A stretch of DNA of 64,000 nt from Opitutus sp. ER46 (GTDB taxonomy: Bacteria; Verrucomicrobiota; Verrucomicrobiia; Opitutales; Opitutaceae). The translations under genes and the position numbers were made by a program. Of this stretch, positions 1 to 8,506 are shown piece after piece. Each line of letters begins with the position of its first letter. Within the stretch, counting starts at the first letter, position 1. The notes under the pieces were generated by a model that saw nothing but the letters and a program-made list of their open reading frames with translations, did no database searches and was not told where the DNA came from. The stretch spans positions 372,001 to 436,000 of the forward strand of contig NZ_QAYX01000025.1 of assembly GCF_003054705.1 (NCBI RefSeq). The letters run 5' to 3'.

Positions 1-615
1 ACCCGCGGGTTGATCTACGACCCGCTCTTCACGGCTCCGGTTGAGGCGGCCTATCTCGGCGAGTTCCTCAATCGCGCCACCGTGCTGTTCCTCACCCGGT
101 TGCTCCTCGCCCTGGGCGTCGTCGCCGCGATCAGCTACGCGTACGAAAAGTTCAAGACGCACCGCGACATGATGATGACGCGGGAAGAGGTGAAGGAGGA
201 GCACAAGCAGTCTGAAGGCGACGGCCGCGTCAAAGGCGCCATGCGCCGCATGGCCCGCCGGCTGATGCAGAAGCAGATGCTCGCGGACGTCGCGACTGCC
301 GACGTGGTGGTCACGAATCCGACCCACTTTGCCGTCGCGCTGAAGTACGAGCGCGGCAAGGACAAGGCCCCCGTCATCCTCGCCAAGGGCGAGAACGGTT
401 TTGCCAAACGCATCAAGGCGATCGCCGCCGAAAACGGCGTGCCCATGGTCGAGAACAAGCCGGTTGCCCGGCTGCTGTTCGCGATGGGCACCGTGGGCGA
501 GGCGATCCCCTCCGAGCTCTACCAGGCCGTGGCCGAGATCCTGGCCGTCGTCTACCGGACGCACCGGTACTACTTCCATCGCCTGAAGGCGCGTCGGATG
601 GAGGCGGGAGCCTAA
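1..615 (+). CDS. flhB: Flagellar export switch protein FlhB, C-terminal part (5' end outside window)
   Basis: C-terminal 204 codons of FlhB, the inner-membrane protein of the flagellar type III export gate that switches substrate class from rod/hook to filament. The frame is open from base 1, so the gene begins upstream. A last membrane segment (about nt 85-145) is followed by the charged linker and the autocleavage motif NPTH at nt 316-327, then a typical FlhB-C domain ending in a basic tail. It lies 3 nt upstream of flhA, so the two are co-transcribed. The family call is secure; the TTG at nt 10 is not a real start. Confidence 0.95.
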   Translation, partial: TRGLIYDPLFTAPVEAAYLGEFLNRATVLFLTRLLLALGVVAAISYAYEKFKTHRDMMMTREEVKEEHKQSEGDGRVKGAMRRMARRLMQKQMLADVATADVVVTNPTHFAVALKYERGKDKAPVILAKGENGFAKRIKAIAAENGVPMVENKPVARLLFAMGTVGEAIPSELYQAVAEILAVVYRTHRYYFHRLKARRMEAGA

Positions 616-618
616 CCC

Positions 619-2784
619 ATGGCGACCGACAACAGCACCTTTTCCGCGCTGATGAAGCGCGCCGACCTGGTCTTTACGGGGGGCCTGTTCCTCACCGTCC
701 TCCTGCTGATCATCCCGGTGCCGCCGGCGATCCTGGACGTCTTCCTGGCGCTGAACATCGGCCTGTCGCTGTTGGTGCTGCTCGCGATCATCTACATCAA
801 GGATCCGCCGGAGTTCTCCAGCTTCCCGACGTTACTCCTGGCCCTGACGCTCTTCCGGCTGGCCCTGAACATCAGTTCCACCCGTCAGATCCTGGTGAGC
901 GGCTACGCCGGTCACATCATCGACTCGTTCGGCCACTTCGTCATCCAGGGCAACTTCGTGGTCGGCGCGGTGGTGTTCCTGATCCTGGTGGTCATCAACT
1001 TCGTGGTCATCACCAAGGGCGCCGGTCGTATCGCCGAGGTGAGCGCCCGGTTCACCCTCGATGCGTTGCCCGGCAAGCAGATGGCCATCGATGCCGAGCT
1101 GAACGCCGGCATCATCGACGAGGCCGCCGCCACCGCCCGCCGCATCAAGGTCCAGAAGGAAGCCGACTTCTACGGCGCGATGGACGGTGCCTCGAAGTTC
1201 GTCCGCGGCGACGCGATCGCGGGCATCATGATCACCCTCATCAATGTCGTTGGCGGCTTCGCCATCGGCGTGATGCAGATGGGCCTCTCGCTGGTGGAGT
1301 CGCTGCAGAAGTTCACCCTGCTGTCGATCGGTGACGGCCTCGTCTCGCAGATTCCCTCCCTGATCCTCTCGGTCGGCGCCGGCATCCTCGTCACTCGCGC
1401 CTCCGAGAATTCCAATCTCGGCGTCCAGCTCGCCGGCCAGCTCTTCCGCTATCCGCGGGCGATGAAGATCGCCGCCGGCATGATGGCCTGCTTCGGCCTG
1501 ATGCCCGGCATGCCGCTCATCCCGTTCTTCGGCCTCTCCGGTCTCGCGTACTACATCGCCCGCGTGCTCGAGAACCAGGAACTGCAGCGCGGTCCCGAAG
1601 TGGCCGCCGGCAAGACCGCCCCGGGCGCCAAGGGCGCCAAGCCCGGCACGCCCGGCGCCGCGGGTGCCCCCGCCCCGGCGGCGGGTGGCTCGGGTGGACC
1701 GGAAGACGTCCGGAAGCTCATCGAGGTCGACGTTTTTGCCATCGAGATCGGTTACGGCCTGCTTTCCCTCGCGGAGGTCCGCACCGGTGGCGAACTGCTC
1801 GCCCGCGTCACCGGCGTCCGCAAGGCGCTCGCCCGCGAGAAGGGCATCGTCGTTCCGCCCATCTCGGTCCGCGACAATCTCGAGCTCGCGCCCAACGACT
1901 ACCGCTTCCTCCTCCGCGGCAAGCCTGTCGCCCGTGGCCAGCTCATGTCCGACCGCTGGCTCGCCATGAACGTTTCCGGTTCGAAGGTTCGCCTCAAGGG
2001 CGTGCCGACGCGCGAGCCGGTGTTCAATCTCGACGCCACCTGGATCGACGAGTCGGAGAAGAAGACCGCCGAGCTCAACGGCTTCACCGTGGTCGATCCG
2101 GCCTCGGTGCTGATCACGCACCTTTCCGAGACGCTCAAGGTCAACGCCCACCATCTCGTCGGCCGCCAGGAGGTCCAGCAGATGGTCGACCATCTCAAGC
2201 AGGCGCAGCCGGCGCTCATCGCCGAGCTCCTGCCCGACCTGGTCACGCTCGGCATCATCCAGCGCGTCCTGCAGAACCTGCTCCGCGAGAACATCTCGAT
2301 CGTCAACCAGCCGCTTATCCTCGAGGGCATTGCCGACTTCGCCCCGCTCTCGAAGAACCCCGACGATCTCAGCGAGCTCGTCCGCCGCCGCCTTGGGCTC
2401 TATTTCGTGCCGGAGTACGAGACCCGCCCGGGCGTCATCCGCGCCGCGACCCTCGATCCGCGCCTCGAGCAACTGCTCGCCCAGAAGGTTCACCGGAGCC
2501 CGACCGAGGTCGGCCTCGCCCTCGATCCCGCCACGGGCCGCCACCTCCTCGAGGAACTCAACAAGCGCACGACCGAGCTCGTGCAGGGTGGCCATCAGCC
2601 GGTCCTCATCGTGTCGACCGAGATCCGCCTGCCAATCAAGCGCTTCTTCGAGTCCTCCTTCCCGCGCCTCACCGTCCTCGCGTACCAGGAGCTGCCCGCC
2701 AGCACCGAGATCGAGAACGCCGGCATCGTCACTCTCCCGGCGCACCTCGCGCGCGCCGAAGTCCCGCTCAAAGCCGCCGCCTAA
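619..2784 (+). CDS. flhA: Flagellar export gate protein FlhA
   Basis: FlhA, 721 aa, the major export-gate subunit that uses the proton motive force and docks substrate-chaperone complexes. The N-terminal half has the expected multiple membrane helices and the highly conserved cytoplasmic loop between helices 4 and 5 (residues about 130-200, including GRIAEVSARFTLDALPGKQM). The C-terminal half (from about residue 365) is the soluble docking domain. The linker at about 328-362 is unusually rich in Ala, Gly and Pro. The ATG follows the flhB stop by 3 nt. Length and domain order are normal for the family. Confidence 0.97.
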   Translation: MATDNSTFSALMKRADLVFTGGLFLTVLLLIIPVPPAILDVFLALNIGLSLLVLLAIIYIKDPPEFSSFPTLLLALTLFRLALNISSTRQILVSGYAGHIIDSFGHFVIQGNFVVGAVVFLILVVINFVVITKGAGRIAEVSARFTLDALPGKQMAIDAELNAGIIDEAAATARRIKVQKEADFYGAMDGASKFVRGDAIAGIMITLINVVGGFAIGVMQMGLSLVESLQKFTLLSIGDGLVSQIPSLILSVGAGILVTRASENSNLGVQLAGQLFRYPRAMKIAAGMMACFGLMPGMPLIPFFGLSGLAYYIARVLENQELQRGPEVAAGKTAPGAKGAKPGTPGAAGAPAPAAGGSGGPEDVRKLIEVDVFAIEIGYGLLSLAEVRTGGELLARVTGVRKALAREKGIVVPPISVRDNLELAPNDYRFLLRGKPVARGQLMSDRWLAMNVSGSKVRLKGVPTREPVFNLDATWIDESEKKTAELNGFTVVDPASVLITHLSETLKVNAHHLVGRQEVQQMVDHLKQAQPALIAELLPDLVTLGIIQRVLQNLLRENISIVNQPLILEGIADFAPLSKNPDDLSELVRRRLGLYFVPEYETRPGVIRAATLDPRLEQLLAQKVHRSPTEVGLALDPATGRHLLEELNKRTTELVQGGHQPVLIVSTEIRLPIKRFFESSFPRLTVLAYQELPASTEIENAGIVTLPAHLARAEVPLKAAA

Positions 2785-2785
2785 C

Positions 2786-3034
2786 ATGATCCTCAATCAA
2801 GAAACTGTTTCCCAGGTGATGACTGACTCCGGCCGCGTGCACACGATCACGCGCGTCACCCCGCTCTTCATCCTCTGTGGCCCGCGCACGCGCGGCGCGT
2901 TTGCCACCCAGCGGCAGAACCGCGCCCGGCGTTCCGACGCCCGGCCGTCCCGCCGTCCGGCGACCGCCGAGCTCGTGATCGAGCCGGTCACGGTGGAGCG
3001 GTCCGTCGTCCTCCCGTCTTTCCGCCGCTGCTGA
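2786..3034 (+). CDS. Small unrecognised protein between flhA and flhF
   Basis: An 82-aa reading frame that starts 1 nt after the flhA stop and ends 2 nt before flhF, so it fills the gap exactly as a translated operon member would. The sequence is basic (many Arg), has no signal peptide and no clear membrane helix, and ends RRC. I do not recognise a family. The tight spacing argues for a gene; the Arg-rich, low-complexity middle part argues for caution. Confidence 0.5.
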   Translation: MILNQETVSQVMTDSGRVHTITRVTPLFILCGPRTRGAFATQRQNRARRSDARPSRRPATAELVIEPVTVERSVVLPSFRRC

Positions 3035-3036
3035 AC

Positions 3037-4179
3037 ATGGCCGACCCCCGCCCAACGCTCGCGCCTGGCGCCTACAAGTTCACGGTGAAAACCGCGGACG
3101 AGGCCGTCGCGCTCATTCGCGAGAAGCTCGGCCCGAACGCCCGGGTGCTGTCGGTCCGTTCCATCGAAGCGTCGGGCATCAAGCGGCTGTTCTCGTCACC
3201 GCGCCTCGAGGTCGTGGCGCAGGTTGATGCGGCTCCCGCGACCCCGGCCACGCCGTCGCGGCTGCACGGGCTTTCGGATGAAGCGGCGCTGCCGCCGGAT
3301 TCCATCGAGGATTTCATTCCGCCCGCCCGTCGGCTGCCCACGCCCCCGCCCGCCGCGGCCGCGCCCGAGGACGACACTGATTCCACGTCGCCGCGCCGCG
3401 CCCCGGCGCGCGACGACAGCCGGATCTCCCCTCCGCTGGGATTGAGCGGCCTGCTGCGGCGCTCCGGACTGACCGAGACTGCGCTGAACCGGCTCCAGGC
3501 CCGCGCCAACTGGGCGGAGCTCAACACGCTGCCGCTCCATCGCGCGCTCGCCGAGACGTCCCGGCTGCTCCGTGAACAGGCCGACACGCGGCCGCAGCGT
3601 CCGCCGCTCTCCCGCGCCGCGTTCCTTGGCACCTCGGGCGTCGGTCGCACCACCGCGCTCTGCAAGTGGATCGCGCAGGAAGTCTTTCGCCGGGGCCGGC
3701 TCGGTCACGTGGTCAGCGTCGAGTTCGATCGCCCGAATCCGCTCGGCCCGCTGCCGGTGTTCGCCGAGGCCCTCGGCGTGCCGCTGGCGCACTTCCCCTG
3801 CGAAACGCACGCGGCTGTCCCGGGCGGTTTCGTTTACTTCGACCTGCCCGGCCTCTCGGTGCAGCGCCCGGCTGACAACGCCCCGATCGGCGCGTTTCTC
3901 GATCGCGAGCAGATCACCGAGCGCGTCCTCGTGCTCAACGCCGCCTACGACCGCGCCTCGATGCGCGATGCGTACGCCGCCGGCCGTGACCTGGGCGCGA
4001 CCCACGTGGTCTTCACCCACCTCGATGAGGTGCCCCAGTGGGGGAAACTCTGGGACTACCTCTTCGATACCGAGGTGGAACCGCTCTTCCTCGCCACCGG
4101 CCCGTCGCTCACCGGCGACTGCGAAGAGGACGTCCCTGGCGCGATCGTCCGCCGCACGCTCCCGCAGGAGGAATCCTGA
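3037..4179 (+). CDS. flhF: FlhF-like SRP-type GTPase homologue with degenerate nucleotide motifs
   Basis: A 380-aa protein in the position of FlhF, the SRP-type GTPase that places flagella at the cell pole. The N-terminal segment (YKFTVKTADEAVALIREKLG, then ARVLSVR) matches the FlhF N-domain; a Pro/Ala-rich linker (about 65-130) leads to a helical N-domain and a Ras-like G-domain. The motifs are altered. The P-loop at about 198-206 reads GTSGVGRTT (Arg where GKT has Lys), the G3 region reads FDLPG, and the G4 motif reads THLDE instead of TKLDE. The fold is probably kept but GTP hydrolysis is doubtful. Confidence 0.85.
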   Translation: MADPRPTLAPGAYKFTVKTADEAVALIREKLGPNARVLSVRSIEASGIKRLFSSPRLEVVAQVDAAPATPATPSRLHGLSDEAALPPDSIEDFIPPARRLPTPPPAAAAPEDDTDSTSPRRAPARDDSRISPPLGLSGLLRRSGLTETALNRLQARANWAELNTLPLHRALAETSRLLREQADTRPQRPPLSRAAFLGTSGVGRTTALCKWIAQEVFRRGRLGHVVSVEFDRPNPLGPLPVFAEALGVPLAHFPCETHAAVPGGFVYFDLPGLSVQRPADNAPIGAFLDREQITERVLVLNAAYDRASMRDAYAAGRDLGATHVVFTHLDEVPQWGKLWDYLFDTEVEPLFLATGPSLTGDCEEDVPGAIVRRTLPQEES

Positions 4180-4210
4180 CCCCCTCGCTTAACCCCTTTC
4201 CAGCTCGTCC

Positions 4211-4453
4211 ATGAAATTCGTGTTCCTTGCCGGCGGATTCGCCGGGTTCCTCGTCACCGGGTGTGCCAGCTACTGGGCTGGCCATCAGCCGGACCGCATC
4301 TTCTTCGATGGCGCGGTCGGATGCCTCGTGGGCGCCATGCTCTTCCGCTGGTTCTGGACCATCCTCGTGCGCGGTATCCGCGAAACGATCATCGCCCGCA
4401 ATGCCGCCACCGCGGCCTCTGCCGCCGCCAACGCGGCCGCCAAGCAGAAGTAA
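4211..4453 (+). CDS. Small two-helix membrane protein of the flagellar operon
   Basis: An 80-aa protein, not recognised as a family. It has two hydrophobic segments (about residues 4-20 and 33-53), a short polar turn between them (GHQPDRIFFDG), and an alanine-rich, Lys-ending cytoplasmic tail. It sits 31 nt after flhF and 34 nt before fliA, on the same strand, so it is likely part of the operon. A Cys at residue 18 lies inside the first helix and is probably not a lipobox, because the following sequence does not look mature. Confidence 0.65.
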   Translation: MKFVFLAGGFAGFLVTGCASYWAGHQPDRIFFDGAVGCLVGAMLFRWFWTILVRGIRETIIARNAATAASAAANAAAKQK

Positions 4454-4487
4454 ACCCCACTGTTCGCTTACCTCTCCCTAGATTCCT

Positions 4488-5282
4488 ATGAGCTCCACCG
4501 CTTCAAACCCACAAGGCACGGATGCAAATGCCGCCGCGGCTTGGAGGGCTTACCAAGGTGTTTCGCCGAGCGCCGTGGATGAGAAAGACCTCATCTCCCG
4601 GTACCTGCCGCTGGTCCGCAACGTTGTTGACCGCATCAAGCTGAATGTTCCCGCCCACGTGGACGCCGACGATCTCTACAGCGTCGGAGTCACCGGCCTG
4701 ATCGCCGCGGTGCGCAAGTTCGACCCCGAGCAGGGTAGTACCTTCGCCAGCTACGCCGCGATGCGCATCCGGGGCGCGATCCTGGACGAACTGCGCCGTA
4801 TGGACTGGTGCCCGCGCCGGGCCCGGGCCCGTTCCCGGAAGCTCAAGCTCGCCATCAACGAGGTGGAGCAGCGCGTCGGCCGTGCCGCCACCGACGCCGA
4901 AGTCTGCGCGTCCCTCGGCCTCACGGAGAAGGAATACCAGAAGTGGGTCGACGAGGCGAAGCCGGTGACCTTCATCGCCATCGACCAGAACACCGAGGGC
5001 GAGGAAGGGGAGGGCGCCTCCTTGCACGAGCTGCTGGCTGACGAGGCCGACAAGACCGGCCGGGATACGCTCGAGAAAACCGAGCTGCTGCAACTTCTCA
5101 CTCAAAGGATTAGCGAGCTGCCCGATATACCGAGAAAGATCCTCGCGATGTACTATTACGAAAACATGCGCCTGGCCGAAATTGCTGCGGTGTTCGGCCT
5201 GACGGAGTCGCGCATTTGCCAGATTCACGCCCAGACCATCCTCGGTCTGCGCGGCTGGTTGCAGCGCGCGCGCAATCGCTGA
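4488..5282 (+). CDS. fliA: Flagellar sigma factor FliA (sigma-28)
   Basis: Sigma-70 family factor of the FliA/WhiG group, 264 aa, which directs RNA polymerase to late flagellar and chemotaxis promoters. Region 2 is clear (RYLPLVRNVVDRIK, then the DDLYSVGVTGLIAAVRKFDP and FASYAAMRIRGAILDELRRMDW blocks), region 3 follows, and region 4 ends with a typical helix-turn-helix (LAEIAAVFGLTESRICQIHA). It lies between flhF and motA, a common arrangement. I could not find convincing sigma-28 boxes upstream of the late genes in this window, so the local target sequence remains open. Confidence 0.95.
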   Translation: MSSTASNPQGTDANAAAAWRAYQGVSPSAVDEKDLISRYLPLVRNVVDRIKLNVPAHVDADDLYSVGVTGLIAAVRKFDPEQGSTFASYAAMRIRGAILDELRRMDWCPRRARARSRKLKLAINEVEQRVGRAATDAEVCASLGLTEKEYQKWVDEAKPVTFIAIDQNTEGEEGEGASLHELLADEADKTGRDTLEKTELLQLLTQRISELPDIPRKILAMYYYENMRLAEIAAVFGLTESRICQIHAQTILGLRGWLQRARNR

Positions 5283-5363
5283 CGCGAAAGCTCCCATGCG
5301 GATCCCTGCGGCTGAACTCTCCGTGGCGCGTCATCGGCGCTCCGCCACGCCCCTTCGTTTCCC

Positions 5364-6224
5364 ATGCTCGTAATCCTGGGTGGTATCATCGTCTTGGGCG
5401 CCATGCTCGGCGGCTTCGTGCTGGCCGGTGGCAACCCGGTCTTGCTGCTGCATGTATCCGAGTTTGTGGTCATTCTCGGCATCGCCGCGGGCGTGCTCGT
5501 CATCGCGAGCCCGGGACACGTGCTCAAGGAGTTGGCCCACAAGGTTATCGGCTCCATTACGGCGAAAGCCACCAGCCAGGCCGAATTCGTCGAGATTCTG
5601 AAGCTGCTGTACGAGATCTTCATGGTCGGCCGGCGCAACGGCCTGATCGCCCTCGAAGAGCACGTCATGGACCCCGAGAAGAGCTCCATCTTCAAGCGGT
5701 ACCCGGCCATCCTGGATCACCCCGAGCGCCTCGAGTTTCTGTGCAACGGCCTCAAGCCCGTCATCGACGGCAAGATCAAGCCCGACCAGCTCGAGAATCT
5801 GATGCAGGCCGAACTCGACTCCAAGTCGTCGGAGGCGGATCACCCGGTCCACGTCTTGAACCTGGTGGGCGACTCGTTGCCTGGCATTGGCATCGTCGCG
5901 GCGGTGCTGGGCATCATCAACACGATGGCCTCCATCGCCGAGGGCCCGGCGGCCGTCGGTGAGAAGGTGGCCGCGGCGCTCACCGGTACCCTGCTCGGCG
6001 TGTTCTTCGCATACGGCTTCGTCAACCCGCTCGCGAATCGCATCAAGTTCAACAATGCCGCCGACGAGCAGATCCTCCGCTGCATCATGCAGGCGGTCGC
6101 CGGCTTCGCCAAGGGCCTCGCTCCCATGACCGCAGTCGAGGTCGCGCGGCGCTCGCTCGACAGCAACGTCCAGCCCAACGCAGGCGAACTCGAGGTGACG
6201 CTCAAGTCCCTCTCTGCGAAATAG
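5364..6224 (+). CDS. motA: Flagellar motor stator protein MotA
   Basis: MotA/PomA-type stator subunit, 286 aa, which with MotB forms the ion channel that drives flagellar rotation. It starts with a membrane helix (MLVILGGIIVLGAMLGGFVLA), has a second helix at about 33-50, the large cytoplasmic loop with many charged residues (about 55-160), and the two C-terminal helices (DSLPGIGIVAAVLGIINTM and LTGTLLGVFFAYGFVNPLA). It is 3 nt upstream of motB, as expected for translationally linked partners. Confidence 0.96.
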   Translation: MLVILGGIIVLGAMLGGFVLAGGNPVLLLHVSEFVVILGIAAGVLVIASPGHVLKELAHKVIGSITAKATSQAEFVEILKLLYEIFMVGRRNGLIALEEHVMDPEKSSIFKRYPAILDHPERLEFLCNGLKPVIDGKIKPDQLENLMQAELDSKSSEADHPVHVLNLVGDSLPGIGIVAAVLGIINTMASIAEGPAAVGEKVAAALTGTLLGVFFAYGFVNPLANRIKFNNAADEQILRCIMQAVAGFAKGLAPMTAVEVARRSLDSNVQPNAGELEVTLKSLSAK

Positions 6225-6227
6225 GCG

Positions 6228-7046
6228 ATGGCCAAGAAGAAGGATGCTCATCACGGCGGCGCCTGGAAGGTCGCCTACGCGGACTTCGTCACCGCGATGA
6301 TGGCGCTTTTCCTCGTGCTATGGATCTGCGCGCAGGAACCCAATATCGTCCTGGCCACCTCGCAGTACTTCAAGAACCCGTTCCTCGCGACCGCTGCCGA
6401 TGCGACGTCGGGCGTCCTGCCTTTTAACAACAAGCGCTCCACGCCGAACACCAGCAGCGGCGAGGAGTCCGGCACCCAGAAGGAGAAGGAAAACCAGCAG
6501 AACGTGAAGCTGACCCTTCTCAATAGCGTGGCGGCAGACTTCTACCGCCTGCTGCACCTCGAGGAGAATATGGCCGAGGCCCCGATCGACGTGGAAATCA
6601 CCGCCGACGGCCTGCGGGTCACGGTGTTCGATCGCGGGCGGAAGCCGCTCTTCGTCTCCGACACCGCCGAGCTCACCGAGTGGGGCCGGTTCGTCATGCA
6701 GAATCTCGCCTGGGTCATCGACCGGCACCGGTTCCGCGTTGTGATCGACGGTCATACGCGGTCGGGCATCGTCGCCACGAAACCCGACTACAGCGCGTGG
6801 GAACTCTCGTCGGATCGCGCCTTGGCCGCCCGACGTGCCCTCGTGCACTACGCCGTCGACGACGACCTCATCGAGCGCGTCACCGGCTACGGCGACACAC
6901 ACCCGGTGCCAGGCGTCGCGCGCGACGCCGAAGCCAATCAGCGCATCACTGTCAGTCTCAGCCTGTCCACCCGGTCGCTCCGAGACACCAAGCTCGTCGA
7001 GCAGCCTGTCCGGAAGCTGGAATACGGGACGAAGTCGAAGCCATGA
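6228..7046 (+). CDS. motB: Flagellar motor stator protein MotB
   Basis: MotB, 272 aa. The start MAKKKDAHHGGAWKVAYADF is typical: a short basic cytoplasmic tail, then the single membrane helix carrying the ion-binding Asp (in YADFVTAMMALF). The C-terminal OmpA/MotB peptidoglycan-binding domain covers about residues 120-255, with the conserved DGHT and the SSDRALAARRALV helix. Its stop codon overlaps the next ATG (ATGA at 7043-7046). Whether the stator uses protons or sodium cannot be decided from this sequence. Confidence 0.96.
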   Translation: MAKKKDAHHGGAWKVAYADFVTAMMALFLVLWICAQEPNIVLATSQYFKNPFLATAADATSGVLPFNNKRSTPNTSSGEESGTQKEKENQQNVKLTLLNSVAADFYRLLHLEENMAEAPIDVEITADGLRVTVFDRGRKPLFVSDTAELTEWGRFVMQNLAWVIDRHRFRVVIDGHTRSGIVATKPDYSAWELSSDRALAARRALVHYAVDDDLIERVTGYGDTHPVPGVARDAEANQRITVSLSLSTRSLRDTKLVEQPVRKLEYGTKSKP

Positions 7047-7282
7047 AACCCTTTCTCCAAGGCAAAAAGGAACTGAATATGAAGTCTTTGCGTGCGGGCG
7101 CGCAGGAAGCGTCGGCGCACCACGGACCTCACGCGTTGTCGCCGTTGGCGGCCAGCGCGCCGGGAGCATCGCACGCCCAGGTCGAGGTGGTGAAGGAAGG
7201 CGACAAGATCGTCCGCCTGATCATTACCTGCGTCTGCGGCGAGCGCACCGAGATCGAGTGCCTGTACCCGCCGGGCCGCTGA
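7043..7282 (+). CDS. Small Cys-motif protein overlapping motB
   Basis: A 79-aa protein, not assigned to a family. Its ATG overlaps the motB stop (ATGA), so translational coupling is likely. The first half is polar and of low complexity; the last 33 residues look like a small folded beta unit with a CxC and a third Cys (ITCVCGERTEIECLYPPGR), which could bind metal or form a disulfide. An internal ATG at 7079 is an alternative start. The function is unknown; the context points to the motor or the basal body. Confidence 0.65.
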   Translation: MKPFLQGKKELNMKSLRAGAQEASAHHGPHALSPLAASAPGASHAQVEVVKEGDKIVRLIITCVCGERTEIECLYPPGR

Positions 7283-7597
7283 GCGGCCGTGGTGCGGAAT
7301 CCGCCGGCAGGGATCGCCGGCAACCTGGTCTGCCTTGGCGCCAGCCATTGGCAGGGCAGGGCAACCTTGCTGTGCCCGGCTACCCCTGCGGGCTCGCTTC
7401 CTTCCGGCTGTCCCATGCCTCCGGTCAGGGGCGGCATGTCGGCTGGGCAATTCCTGCCGCCGCACCCGGAGCGCGGGAGTGCAGGGGTGGGGCAGGAAAT
7501 GCCACGAAAAAATCTGAAAAGTTTAATTCTCGGATTATAGGTAAGTTGCGCGCGTTGGAACGGCCGCGGCACACGGATGGCTTAAGCCTCCGCGTCC
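7283..7597. other. Noncoding gap between the motor genes and flgF
   Basis: 315 bp without a supportable gene. The first 220 bp are GC-rich with several short imperfect inverted repeats (for example around the GGCAGGG...CCCTGCG blocks). The end is strikingly AT-rich for this genome. No tRNA or other RNA gene is recognisable. Confidence 0.6.
7506..7548 (+). promoter_or_regulatory. AT-rich promoter-like segment upstream of flgF
   Basis: A 40-bp AT-rich island in an otherwise GC-rich gap, containing AAAAGTTTAATT and GGATTATAGG about 50-80 bp before the flgF ATG. AAAAGTTT resembles the -35 of sigma-28 promoters, but no GCCGATAA-like -10 stands at the right distance; GATTAT could be a housekeeping -10. 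This is a weak call made mainly on composition and position at the start of the rod-gene block. Confidence 0.3.
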
Positions 7598-8347
7598 ATG
7601 AACATCGGCCTCTATCAAAGTGCATCTGCTCTCAGCGCCCTTGAGCGCTGGCAGGAGGCCGTCGCGCAAAACATCACCTCGAGCGAGACGAACGGTTACC
7701 GGAAGCGGACGATCAACATCAGCACCACGACGGCCGGAGAGATCCAGGCTGACCCGCGGGCGAAGATCGGCAGCGACTCCACGTTCCAGACGCTGTTCCC
7801 GAAGGTGAACACCGGCGTGAACTATGGCGGTGGACAGACCCAGCCCACGAAGCGCGACCTCGACGTTGCGATCCAGGGCGATGGCTTTTTCGAAGTGCAG
7901 ATGCCGGACGGCTCCCGGGCTTACACCCGCAACGGCGAGTTTCACCTCCGGCAGGATCGCACGCTCGTCGGCGCCGGCGGGGCGGAAGTCCTGACGGACA
8001 GCGGCGCCCCGATCACGCTGCTCCAGAATGGCAAGAGCCTGGTTGTGAATCGCGACGGCACGCTGTTCCAGGGCGACGTCGCCCTCGGCCGGCTCTCGAT
8101 CCAGCGGTTCGCCAATAATGCCGCCCTCGTCCCGACTTCCGGTGGATTCTTTATCCCCGGCGCCGGCGGCCAGCCCGAACCCGTGGCCGAGCCGGACCTC
8201 CTGCAGGGCTATCTTGAGAGCAGCAACGTCACCCCGCTCCGCGAGATGGTCGACCTCGTCCTCATTTCCCGGGCCTACGAAGCCAACCAGAAGATCATCA
8301 CCACGATTGATCAGCAGATGGAGAAGACGCTCCAGGCCCTCGGCTGA
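7598..8347 (+). CDS. flgF: Flagellar proximal rod protein FlgF
   Basis: FlgF-type rod protein, 249 aa. The N-terminal helix (MNIGLYQSASALSALERWQEAVAQNI) and the C-terminal helix (YLESSNVTPLREMVDLVLISRAYEANQKII) are the conserved ends that form the D0 domain of axial proteins. The core carries the DLDVAIQGDGFFEVQMPDG signature of FlgE/F/G proteins. It precedes flgG with a 159-bp gap. FlgF rather than FlgG is chosen because the following gene is the better FlgG; the two families are closely related. Confidence 0.92.
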   Translation: MNIGLYQSASALSALERWQEAVAQNITSSETNGYRKRTINISTTTAGEIQADPRAKIGSDSTFQTLFPKVNTGVNYGGGQTQPTKRDLDVAIQGDGFFEVQMPDGSRAYTRNGEFHLRQDRTLVGAGGAEVLTDSGAPITLLQNGKSLVVNRDGTLFQGDVALGRLSIQRFANNAALVPTSGGFFIPGAGGQPEPVAEPDLLQGYLESSNVTPLREMVDLVLISRAYEANQKIITTIDQQMEKTLQALG

Positions 8348-8506
8348 ACCTGAAACCGCCAGCCGCATGACTTCCCCAGACAGACAACCGCAATCACGAC
8401 TGCATGGCCGAGCCCGCAATGGGGGCGGGCCGGCCCCAATTTCCACCGCGTTGACCGCCGGCGAGTCCGGCGCGCCGCGCGCCACCCTCAACCTGATTTC
8501 CTGCGC

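Noticed and set aside
10-12. TTG at nt 10 as the start of the flhB gene
   Set aside because: The frame is open from base 1 and the protein lacks the FlhB N-terminal membrane helices, so the gene is cut by the window edge.
832-2796. 654-aa antisense frame over flhA
   Set aside because: Shadow of a high-GC gene: composition dominated by Glu, Asp, Arg, Leu, Ala and Gly with no domain, and flhA on the other strand is certain.
7506-7548. Full sigma-28 promoter upstream of flgF
   Set aside because: The AAAAGTTT box fits but no GCCGATAA-like -10 is present at the required distance; kept only as a weak promoter-like segment.
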